This document shows, piece by piece, positions 15,036-21,598 of a DNA stretch of 21,598 nucleotides (positions are counted from its first letter, which is position 1; each line of letters begins with the position of its first letter). The notes under the pieces were generated by a model. The model did not search any database, was not told where the DNA came from, and was given only the letters and a program-made list of their open reading frames with translations. This stretch comes from an uncultured Moraxella sp. GTDB lineage: Bacteria; Pseudomonadota; Gammaproteobacteria; Pseudomonadales; Moraxellaceae. The DNA lies in NCBI GenBank assembly GCA_943908405.1, contig CALTTE010000025.1:1-21598 (forward strand), in the 5' to 3' direction. Position numbers and translations under genes: made by a program.

Positions 15036-15287
15036 TGTCTTACCTTTGGCTTTTTGTTTGCGGTGGTTTTGAGATAAGTACTTGTATTTTTTTACAACTT
15101 TTGTTATTTGGTCTTTGTTTATTGTTATTTGTCATTTGGCGACCCCAAAACCACCCCATTTTGCCCTACCCCAAACAACAACGCAAAACCATCAGCGTAA
15201 AGCGACAATATCAAAACAACAAAACCAACCAAAACAACTACTATAATACACAACTTACCACAACGCAAACATCAAGGGTATTTTAAT

Positions 15288-15306
15288 AGAAATGATTATC
15301 ATTTAT
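15288..15306 (+). promoter_or_regulatory. Fur box upstream of hemO
   Basis: The core AATGATTATCATT (15291–15303) is a palindrome broken only at its centre and matches the middle of the Fur consensus (12 of 19 positions over the 19-mer). It ends just upstream of the -35 of the hemO promoter, where bound Fur–Fe would block transcription, so hemO should be induced by iron limitation. Confidence 0.8.
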
Positions 15307-15310
15307 TATT

Positions 15311-15339
15311 TTGCTATTTCAAAAAAACCATAGTATACT
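15311..15339 (+). promoter_or_regulatory. Sigma-70 promoter of hemO
   Basis: TTGCTA (15311–15316) and TATACT (15334–15339) are 17 bp apart. The transcript would start near 15346, about 25 bp before the ATG at 15372. The Fur box lies immediately upstream. Confidence 0.75.
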
Positions 15340-15371
15340 AACATAAACGTTAACCAATTTAAGGACAATCA

Positions 15372-15947
15372 ATGAGCGATACAACCACACCCAATCTGAC
15401 CGAGCAACTAAAAACCCACTCACACAAAACCCACGATAGCGTTGATGAGCTTGTGATGTCCAAAAAACCGTTTGAGTCGCTAGAAAATTACAAAAAATTC
15501 TTGCAAGCCCAATACGCATTCCATCAAGCGGTACAACCCATTTATCACAACCAAGCGTTGGCTCGCGATTTTGATGGCTTGGCGGCACTGTCACGCTTTG
15601 ACAAGGTCAAAGAGGATATGAATGCTTTGAATGTTGCCCCTGCCGAGCAAGCGCCTACCGCCCCTCATTATAGCGATGATGAGGCCATTGGCTGGCTGTA
15701 TTGCGTGGAAGGTTCAAACATTGGGGCAGCGATTTTGTATAAAGAAGCAGGTAAAATTGCACTTGATAACAATCACGGTGCTGCCCATCTGGCTGCCCAT
15801 CCTGATGGACGTAAAGCCCACTGGAATGACGTTAAAGCCCAAATAGATGCCCTGCCGCTTGACGACAACGCCAAAGACGCCGCCAAAAAAGGGGCTGATG
15901 ATGCCTTTGCTTATTATAAAAAACTTGTGGCGGCGGTGTATGCTTAA
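15372..15947 (+). CDS. hemO: Bacterial heme oxygenase (HemO/HmuO family)
   Basis: It opens heme to biliverdin, carbon monoxide and iron, using host heme as an iron source; it acts in the cytoplasm. The 191-residue all-helical protein shows the N-terminal helix with the proximal ligand (THDSVDELVMSKKPF; His21 by comparison with Neisseria HemO). The distal helix is GWLYCVEGSNIGAAILYKEA, with the flexible glycines of EGSNIGAA at 113–120. Length is typical. AAGGA lies 6 nt before the ATG. The Fur box and strong promoter upstream predict iron repression. No heme transporter gene is adjacent, so it is a stand-alone Fur target. A strong terminator follows. The reductase partner is not in the window. 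Confidence 0.92.
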   Translation: MSDTTTPNLTEQLKTHSHKTHDSVDELVMSKKPFESLENYKKFLQAQYAFHQAVQPIYHNQALARDFDGLAALSRFDKVKEDMNALNVAPAEQAPTAPHYSDDEAIGWLYCVEGSNIGAAILYKEAGKIALDNNHGAAHLAAHPDGRKAHWNDVKAQIDALPLDDNAKDAAKKGADDAFAYYKKLVAAVYA

Positions 15948-15988
15948 GGTGTTTGTTTTTATATAATTTTTTTTATAATAATATAGAT

Positions 15989-16017
15989 AAAAACACCCCA
16001 AATAATGGGGTGTTTTT
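15989..16017. terminator. Bidirectional rho-independent terminator between hemO and secA
   Basis: Perfect 12-bp arms AAAAACACCCCA (15989–16000) and TGGGGTGTTTTT (16006–16017) enclose the loop AATAA. The A-run on one side and T-run on the other let it work for hemO (plus) and secA (minus), which converge here. Confidence 0.93.
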
Positions 16018-16093
16018 GTATTACGATTAAAGTCACTTGGATTGAGTTAGTCATTTATTTACTTGCTTAATATTCCAATTTTAGTATGATTAG

Positions 16094-19000
16094 CTACTCA
16101 ATCTTACCGTGGCACTGCTTATATTTTAGCCCAGAGCCACAAGGGCAAGGAGCATTACGACTGGCAGGGGGTATAATGGTATCGGCACTTGCTCCATCGG
16201 TGGGCGGTGGGGCGTTGTCGGCTGTAGTGGGAGTGGGGGCTGCCTCTGCTTGCATTGTCTTTGTTTGTGTTGTCTCTGCTTGCATCGTTGGCGATGGTGT
16301 TACCCCCATTGGCGTTATTCCGCCCAATCCACTTAAACCGCCAAGATTTACCGTTACTCGCTGGGTTTGGCGGGGCGGTGCTTGTCTTGGGGTGTGTTTG
16401 GCGTTGTCGGCGTCTTCCTCCCCAAGCAAGCCCATCTCGTGATGTTCAAACTGCATACGCATTGCCTCGCTTTGACGGCGACGCTCTTCATCTAGGGCGG
16501 CAAGCTCTTCTTTGGTGGGGACGTGAACACGGGACAAATCTTGCACGGTGTCGGATTTGATTGCCCCAAGCATTGAGCGGAACAAATCAAAGGATTCTCT
16601 TTTGTACTCTTGTTCTGGATTTTTTTGGGCATAGCTACGCAGATGAATGCCTTTTCTTAGCTGGTCCATCTGGGTTAAATGCTCTTTCCAGTGGCGGTCA
16701 AGACTCATCAGCATAAAATGCCGTTCAAGCCGTGCCGCTGCCTCATCGCCCATCTGCTCACGGCGAGCGTTGTAGCGGTCAATGGCAGTGCCGATAATTT
16801 TTTGGCGTAAACCCTCTTCGTCCAAGCGATTGTCTGCATCCAGCCAGTCGTTGATGGGCATATAAAAACGAAACGCTTCTTCAATTTCATCTTCTAGTCC
16901 ATCAATATTCCATTGGTCATCGATTGAGCCTGGCGGCACAAATTCGCTAATCAAGGCGTTATAAACCTCGTGGTGCATTGTCTCTATGCTTGCTTTTAGG
17001 TCAGCTTGCCCCAACAAATCATCACGCTGGGCATAAATCACCTTGCGCTGGTCGTTGGCAACATCGTCATACTTAAGTAACGATTTTCTGGCGTCAAAAT
17101 CTCGTGCCTCTACCTTGCCTTGAGCCCCTTCAATGGAGCGAGACACCATTTTATGCTCAATGGCTTCATCTTCTTTTAATCCCATTGCACGCATCATATT
17201 AACCATACGCTCGCCAGCAAAAATCCGCATCAAATCATCTTCAAGCGATAAAAAAAAGCGGGATTGCCCAGGGTCGCCTTGTCGCCCTGCCCGTCCACGC
17301 AACTGGTTGTCAATCCGCCGTGATTCGTGGCGTTCTGAACCGATGATATGTAGCCCCCCTGCTGCCAACACCTCATCGTGCTTTGTTTGCCAAGCACTTT
17401 GTATGGCTTTAATTTCTTCTTGGGAGACCAAATTTTCTGGTGGTGTGGCATTTTGGCTTAACGTGTTTTGGCTTAACGTATCATCAGGCATTACGCCATC
17501 TTCAGTCATTGAGCTGGGTTCGTTTTGATTAAACGTGTTTTGATTAAACGTGTTTTGGCTTAATTGACTTTGCTTATCTTGCCACTGCTTAAAACGCTCT
17601 TGCTTTAAATCCTCAATTTGGGCTTGCCAATTCCCCCCCAAAATAATGTCCGTCCCACGCCCTGCCATATTGGTGGCAATGGTTACCGCACGGGGTCTGC
17701 CTGCTTGGGCAATGATGTCCGCCTCTCGCTCGTGCTGTTTGGCGTTTAACACATTGTGGGCAATGCCCGCTTGGTCAAGCAAATACGACAACTCCTCTGA
17801 TGCTTCAATGGTTGCCGTCCCCACAAGCACAGGAGCACCTTTGGCGGTGATTTGACCAATTTCACGAATAATGCCCTTATATTTGCCCAGTTTGGTTAAA
17901 AATATCTGGTCGTCCAAATCAATTCTGGCAATAGGACGATGGGTTGGGATAATAACCACGTCCAAATCATACGTGGATTTAAATTCCGCCGCTTCGGTAT
18001 CGGCAGTCCCTGTCATTCCTGATAATTTGTCGTATAAGCGAAAATAATTTTGAAAGGTGGTGGTCGCCATTGTCTGATTTTCGGCTTGAATCTCAACGCC
18101 CTCTTTGGCCTCTACCGCTTGATGTAGCCCCTCACTCCATCGCCGTCCTGGCATTGTCCGCCCTGTATTTTCATCAACAATGATTACCTCGCCTTCTTGG
18201 ACGATGTAGTGAATATTTTTGATAAAAATATGATGAGCCCGTATCGCTGATTGGACGTGGGCAAGTAGAGGCAGGCGAGCGGGACTATACAGACTTTCGT
18301 TTTCGCCAAGTTCACCCACTTCTACCAAAAACGCTTCAATCTTTTCATAGCCTTTTTCGCTAATTTCAATGGCACGGTTTTTTTCATCAATCCAAAAATC
18401 GCCATCGCTGTTGTTTTTGTTGGCTTCTTCATCTTGTGAACGCTTAAGGCGTGGAATGATGGTGTTAATGAGCGTATAAAGATGGGCAGAATCTTCGGCT
18501 TGCCCTGAGATGATAAGGGGCGTTCTTGCTTCATCAATCAAAATAGAATCAATCTCATCAATGATACAGTAATTGAGCGGTCGTTGTTTTTTTTCTTCTA
18601 AACTAAAGACCATATTATCACGCAGATAATCAAAGCCATATTCATTATTCGTGCCATAGGTAATGTCGGCTTGATAGGCATCAAATTTTTCTTGAGCAGG
18701 CTGTTGGCTATAAATCACCCCAACACTCAGCCCCAAAAAATCAAATAAGGGGCGGTTTAATTCAGCATCACGGCGTGCCAAATAATCATTGACCGTAACC
18801 ACGTGCACCCCTTTGCCACTGATGGCGTTTAGATAAATGGCAAGGGTTGCCATCAAAGTTTTGCCCTCGCCGGTTTTCATCTCGGCAATTTTGCCCTCGT
18901 GCAGGGTGATACCACCAATCAATTGTACGTCATAATGACGCATACCATTGACCCGCTTTGACGCTTCACGGCAAGTAGCAAACGCTTCTGGCAATAAGCT

Positions 19001-19183
19001 GTCCAAGCTTTCGCCGTTCTTATAGCGTGCTTTAAATGCTTCGGTTTTTTTTAGCAACTCCTCATCGGACAAGCCTGCAATGCTATTTTCAAAGCCATTG
19101 ATTTTGTCCACTTGTTTTTGCATTCGCTTTAATTCACGTTCGTTTTTGGTGCCAATGACACCGCCGATGAGTTTTGCTAACAT
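16094..19183 (-). CDS. secA: SecA, protein-translocase ATPase
   Basis: It drives preprotein export through SecYEG. I take ATG 19183 as the start because the product then begins MLAKLIGGVIGTKNERELKRM, as SecA does, with GGAA 8 nt upstream; a GTG at 19216 would add 11 unrelated residues. The 1029 residues include Walker A MKTGEGKT at 102–109, Walker B with DE at 209–210 (IIDEIDS), the NMAGRGTDIILGG motif and ESRRIDNQLRGRAGRQGD. The C-terminal zinc-binding tail is CPCGSGLKYKQCHG, for SecB and lipid contact. It is over 100 residues longer than usual (about 900). The extra length is a low-complexity insertion at about 539–578 with NTFNQ/NTLSQ repeats, plus a long Thr/Pro/Ala-rich linker before the zinc tail (TMQAE repeats). 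The core is intact, so it is expected to be functional and essential. Confidence 0.97.
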   Translation of the reverse strand: MLAKLIGGVIGTKNERELKRMQKQVDKINGFENSIAGLSDEELLKKTEAFKARYKNGESLDSLLPEAFATCREASKRVNGMRHYDVQLIGGITLHEGKIAEMKTGEGKTLMATLAIYLNAISGKGVHVVTVNDYLARRDAELNRPLFDFLGLSVGVIYSQQPAQEKFDAYQADITYGTNNEYGFDYLRDNMVFSLEEKKQRPLNYCIIDEIDSILIDEARTPLIISGQAEDSAHLYTLINTIIPRLKRSQDEEANKNNSDGDFWIDEKNRAIEISEKGYEKIEAFLVEVGELGENESLYSPARLPLLAHVQSAIRAHHIFIKNIHYIVQEGEVIIVDENTGRTMPGRRWSEGLHQAVEAKEGVEIQAENQTMATTTFQNYFRLYDKLSGMTGTADTEAAEFKSTYDLDVVIIPTHRPIARIDLDDQIFLTKLGKYKGIIREIGQITAKGAPVLVGTATIEASEELSYLLDQAGIAHNVLNAKQHEREADIIAQAGRPRAVTIATNMAGRGTDIILGGNWQAQIEDLKQERFKQWQDKQSQLSQNTFNQNTFNQNEPSSMTEDGVMPDDTLSQNTLSQNATPPENLVSQEEIKAIQSAWQTKHDEVLAAGGLHIIGSERHESRRIDNQLRGRAGRQGDPGQSRFFLSLEDDLMRIFAGERMVNMMRAMGLKEDEAIEHKMVSRSIEGAQGKVEARDFDARKSLLKYDDVANDQRKVIYAQRDDLLGQADLKASIETMHHEVYNALISEFVPPGSIDDQWNIDGLEDEIEEAFRFYMPINDWLDADNRLDEEGLRQKIIGTAIDRYNARREQMGDEAAARLERHFMLMSLDRHWKEHLTQMDQLRKGIHLRSYAQKNPEQEYKRESFDLFRSMLGAIKSDTVQDLSRVHVPTKEELAALDEERRRQSEAMRMQFEHHEMGLLGEEDADNAKHTPRQAPPRQTQRVTVNLGGLSGLGGITPMGVTPSPTMQAETTQTKTMQAEAAPTPTTADNAPPPTDGASADTIIPPASRNAPCPCGSGLKYKQCHGKIE
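17451..17567 (-). repeat. In-frame 15-bp repeats inside secA
   Basis: Two copies of ttttggcttaacgtr (17451–17465, 17466–17480) and three copies of a related unit (17523–17537 and 17538–17552 as ttttgattaaacgtg, 17553–17567 as ttttggcttaattga) lie within the secA reading frame. They code for NTLSQ and NTFNQ on the minus strand. The 15-bp period preserves the frame. Confidence 0.9.
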
Positions 19184-19620
19184 AAATAATATTCCAAAAG
19201 ATTTATTATTAACCACTAAATGGGCATTTTAATGGCAATTACAAGGCAAACTTCTTGGACAATCAACCAAGCTCAAAAGCACAAACCAAAGCAACAAACT
19301 TAAATTGAAGTCAAACCAATGAAGCCAATTTAATTAAACCTTATTTAATTAGACTGTAATTAAACTTTGTTAAGCGTTATTGATAAACACTTTATTTAAT
19401 TAAATATAACTTTTGGGTGTTAATGTCAAAGCAATCAGCTCTTATCAGCATTGTTGCTTTATCAGCTGTTAATTGCCAGCAATTGTTTGTAAGTGATTGT
19501 TTATAAGTGATTACCTATTAAAAATGACCAATAACAATTCATCAAATTGACAAGCGACAACTTTATAAGCAACAACGTTTATTCAATCATTGTTTATTCA
19601 AATCATTGTTTGCCTGTCGC
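19184..19620. other. 437-bp AT-rich gap between secA and hemL
   Basis: No gene. It should contain the secA promoter, but I cannot pick a convincing -10/-35 pair. At 19328–19410 several TTTAATTA/TAATTAAA motifs recur. Short direct repeats aagtgattgttt/aagtgattacct (about 19491–19515) and a duplicated tcattgtttattcaaa-type unit near 19585–19612 follow. No hairpin with a T-run is visible after hemL. Confidence 0.55.
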
Positions 19621-20910
19621 TTATGCCTTGCCCAAAGTAGCAAACACCCCATCTGCCACCGCAATGGTCTTATCCAAATCATCATCGCTGTGTGCCTGCG
19701 ACATAAAGCCTGCCTCAAAAGCACTGGGGGCAAGATATACCCCGCCATCAAGCATTGCGTGAAAAAATTGGGCAAATTTTTGGGTGTCACAAAGGCGGGT
19801 CATCTCCTCATAATTTTGCGGTAGCCGTTCACTAAAAAACAGCCCAAACATTCCTCCCACCGAACAACTACAAAAAGCCACGCCGTATTTGTCGGCACTT
19901 TTTTGTAAGCCTGCCAGCAAATACTCGGTTTTGGCGTGCAATTTTTCATAAAAGCCATCGGCGGTCAGCTCATCAAACATCACCTGACCTGCACGCATCG
20001 CCAAAGGATTGCCAGAGAGTGTTCCTGCTTGGTACACCCCGCCCATCGGGGCGATATGTGCCATAATCTCACGCTTACCGCCAAACGCCCCCACAGGCAA
20101 GCCCGCCCCAATGATTTTACCAAAAGTAAGCAAATCAGGGGTTATACCAAAATAGGCACTCGCCCCACCCAACCCCACACGAAAGCCTGTCATCACCTCA
20201 TCAAAAATCAGCACCACGCCATAGTCATCACAAAGACGACGTAGGGTATCGTGAAATGCTTGGCTTGGAATAATCATATTCATATTGCCAGCAATCGGCT
20301 CAACAATCACGCACGCTAGGCTGTCGCCATATTTATCAAAACACGCCTGCAACGCTTCTATGTCATTATAAGGCAAGGTCATTGTGTGCTTGGCAAAATC
20401 GGCTGGCACGCCCTTACTGGTTGGCTCGCCAATATCTAGCATACCAGAACCTGCCTTGACCAATAGACTGTCAGAATGTCCGTGATAACAGCCCTCAAAC
20501 TTAACAATGGTATCTCGCCCTGTATAGCCACGAGCCAACCGAATGGCACTCATCGTCGCTTCTGTGCCAGAGTTCACCATACGCAATAATTCAACGCTTG
20601 GCACAAGACGGCAAATGGTTTGTGCCATGGTCGTCTCAAAAGGAGTAGGCGTACCAAACGACAAACCGTCATCGGCGGCCATCTTTACCGCATCAATGAC
20701 TTTGGGGTGGCTATGCCCCAATATCATCGGTCCCCAAGAACCGACATAGTCAATATACGCCTTGCCCTCGGTATCATAAATATACGCCCCTTTGGCTTTT
20801 TGGATAAAGACAGGCGTACCACCAACGCCTGCAAAGGCACGCACTGGCGAATTTACCCCCCCTGCAATATAGCGTTTGGCGGTGTCAAATAAGGTTTGAT
20901 TGGCGGTCAT
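19621..20910 (-). CDS. hemL: Glutamate-1-semialdehyde 2,1-aminomutase
   Basis: It converts glutamate-1-semialdehyde to 5-aminolevulinate, the last step of the C5 route to heme and other tetrapyrroles, with PLP/PMP in the cytoplasm. The 429-residue length is typical. Key parts: GGVNSPVRAFAGVGGTP at 17–33; the NSGTEATMSAIRLARGYTGR phosphate-binding segment at 113–132; FEGCYHGHSD at 138–147; FDEVMTGFRV at 236–245; and the PLP-binding Lys265 in TFGKIIGAGLPVG. AAGGA lies 7 nt before the ATG. It is a single gene, same strand as secA and yjdM, separated from each by more than 270 bp, so probably transcribed on its own. No heme-pathway neighbour is present except hemO beyond secA. Confidence 0.97.
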   Translation of the reverse strand: MTANQTLFDTAKRYIAGGVNSPVRAFAGVGGTPVFIQKAKGAYIYDTEGKAYIDYVGSWGPMILGHSHPKVIDAVKMAADDGLSFGTPTPFETTMAQTICRLVPSVELLRMVNSGTEATMSAIRLARGYTGRDTIVKFEGCYHGHSDSLLVKAGSGMLDIGEPTSKGVPADFAKHTMTLPYNDIEALQACFDKYGDSLACVIVEPIAGNMNMIIPSQAFHDTLRRLCDDYGVVLIFDEVMTGFRVGLGGASAYFGITPDLLTFGKIIGAGLPVGAFGGKREIMAHIAPMGGVYQAGTLSGNPLAMRAGQVMFDELTADGFYEKLHAKTEYLLAGLQKSADKYGVAFCSCSVGGMFGLFFSERLPQNYEEMTRLCDTQKFAQFFHAMLDGGVYLAPSAFEAGFMSQAHSDDDLDKTIAVADGVFATLGKA

Positions 20911-21182
20911 TGTATGTCCTTAAAAATAGTAAAAACAGGCGGCATTGCCCAATAAATCGTCTCAACCAAATGGGACTTAAACCCATTAAACCTAAACCTA
21001 TTAAACTGTGGCTTATTAAACTTAAACTTAACCAAATTTAAAACCAATTTATCTCTATCGCTCAATGCAACAGCCTAAACAATATCACATTAAACAAGGG
21101 TCATTGTATAATCACTTTATCAACAGCATTGTACTCAACCACCCACCTTATTCCTTGTTGGCACCATAATTATTAACCCATA

Positions 21183-21518
21183 TCAGGCTTTTTTGACCAC
21201 GCTGGATTTTAATTTCATTGCCCCAAAGCCATCAATCTTACAATCAATGTCGTGGTCGTCAGGGGCGTCGTACAATAGACGAATGGATTTAACCTTGGTG
21301 CCAACTTTGATGGGCGTGCTTGAGCCTTTAACTTTCAAGTCTTTAATCACCGTAACGCTATCGCCATCGGCAAGCACATTGCCCACCGCATCTTTGATAA
21401 CAGGCGTATCGTCTGCTGTGTCATCTTGTCCCCATTCATTACCGCACATCGGACAAATAAGCAAATGGGCGTCGGCATAGGTAAATTCTTGAGAGCAAGC
21501 AGGACAAGGGGGCAACAT
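21183..21518 (-). CDS. yjdM: YjdM/PhnA-family zinc-ribbon protein
   Basis: This 111-residue protein is of the family once named PhnA after the E. coli phosphonate operon; its role is not established. An N-terminal zinc ribbon LPPCPACSQEF...LLICPMCGNEW has Cys5, Cys8, Cys22 and Cys25. It is followed by the highly conserved C-terminal beta domain VKDAxGNxLADGDSVTVIKDLKVKG-type signature (here KDAVGNVLADGDSVTVIKDL, then TKVKSIRLL and IDCKIDGFGAMKLKSSVVKKA). I place the start at ATG 21518 because the family begins MxLPPCP; the frame is open for 16 codons more, but that stretch is unlike the family. GGA lies 9 nt before the ATG. It is not linked to phosphonate genes here. Confidence 0.9.
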   Translation of the reverse strand: MLPPCPACSQEFTYADAHLLICPMCGNEWGQDDTADDTPVIKDAVGNVLADGDSVTVIKDLKVKGSSTPIKVGTKVKSIRLLYDAPDDHDIDCKIDGFGAMKLKSSVVKKA

Positions 21519-21598
21519 CGCATTTTTTCCATCAATTAAAATCGCTATTTTAACCGATTTTGCCAATAAATTGTAATTTTAATGCCAAGCAATGCCCA

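Larger units (their letters stand above)
15036..15371. other. 336-bp divergent regulatory region between the DUF454 gene and hemO
   Basis: No gene. The right part contains the Fur box and sigma-70 promoter of hemO. The left part is AT-rich with a C/A-rich block at about 15145–15240 and carries the ribosome site of the DUF454 gene; its promoter is not clear. TATAAT-like sequence at 15241–15247 could serve either strand. Confidence 0.6.

Noticed and set aside
16086..17528. Plus-strand frames over the 3' half of secA
   Set aside because: They are antisense to the well-conserved SecA frame.
19184..19216. GTG start of SecA at 19216 (1040 residues)
   Set aside because: The family begins at MLAKLIGG-type sequence; ATG 19183 has a usable ribosome site and the 11 extra residues are unlike SecA.
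21519..21566. Sixteen-codon N-terminal extension of YjdM
   Set aside because: The family starts at the MxLPPCP zinc ribbon, and the extension has no family resemblance.

Overview
The window looks like chromosomal DNA of a gamma-proteobacterium of the family Moraxellaceae, most likely a Moraxella. The reasons are the AT-rich base composition, the gene set (a two-partner-secretion adhesin, a Fur-type heme oxygenase, a prlC–yheV pair, anmK divergent from tyrS) and long AT-rich gaps full of short tandem repeats. This is inference from recognised families, not a database match. I saw no tRNA, rRNA, CRISPR array, intact insertion sequence or prophage.

Layout. Bases 1–2553 (minus) are the 5' part of a large TpsA-type secreted adhesin that runs off the left edge. 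It has an extended signal peptide, a TPS/haemagglutination domain and an array of eight 84-bp (28-residue) GLUG repeats. Its likely promoter has a six-C run in the spacer and a tandem array that supplies the -35 box, so it may be phase variable. Upstream on the same strand is an XRE-type HTH protein fused to an NBR1-like Ig domain (2971–3696). Next come a FabF-type ketoacyl-ACP synthase (4170–5480) and anmK (6248–7558), also on minus. tyrS (7719–8924) is divergent from anmK.

After tyrS lies an 880-bp gene-free stretch with a strong inverted repeat, ending in a possible 58-residue membrane protein (9805–9981) below the usual size cut-off. Then, on plus: prlC (10269–12380); yheV, which overlaps its stop codon (12377–12607); a single-pass membrane protein with a C-terminal coiled coil (12723–13424); and a 169-residue protein that looks like a decayed macro domain (13482–13991). 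A minus-strand DUF454/YbaN membrane protein with a long disordered N-terminus (14253–15035) diverges from a heme oxygenase (15372–15947) that sits behind a clear Fur box and sigma-70 promoter. A strong bidirectional terminator separates hemO from secA (16094–19183, minus). hemL (19621–20910) and yjdM/phnA (21183–21518), both minus, close the window.

How the genes fit together. Most are independent housekeeping genes: fatty acid synthesis, cell-wall recycling, tRNA charging, peptide turnover, protein export and tetrapyrrole synthesis. hemO (heme breakdown for iron) and hemL (heme precursor synthesis) lie on either side of secA. The adhesin would depend on the Sec machinery and on a TpsB transporter that is not in the window. 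The least ordinary items are the HTH–NBR1 fusion, the macro-like protein with its coiled-coil neighbour, the putatively phase-variable adhesin promoter, and the 14–16-bp tandem repeats that fill the gaps and also occur inside the secA coding sequence.
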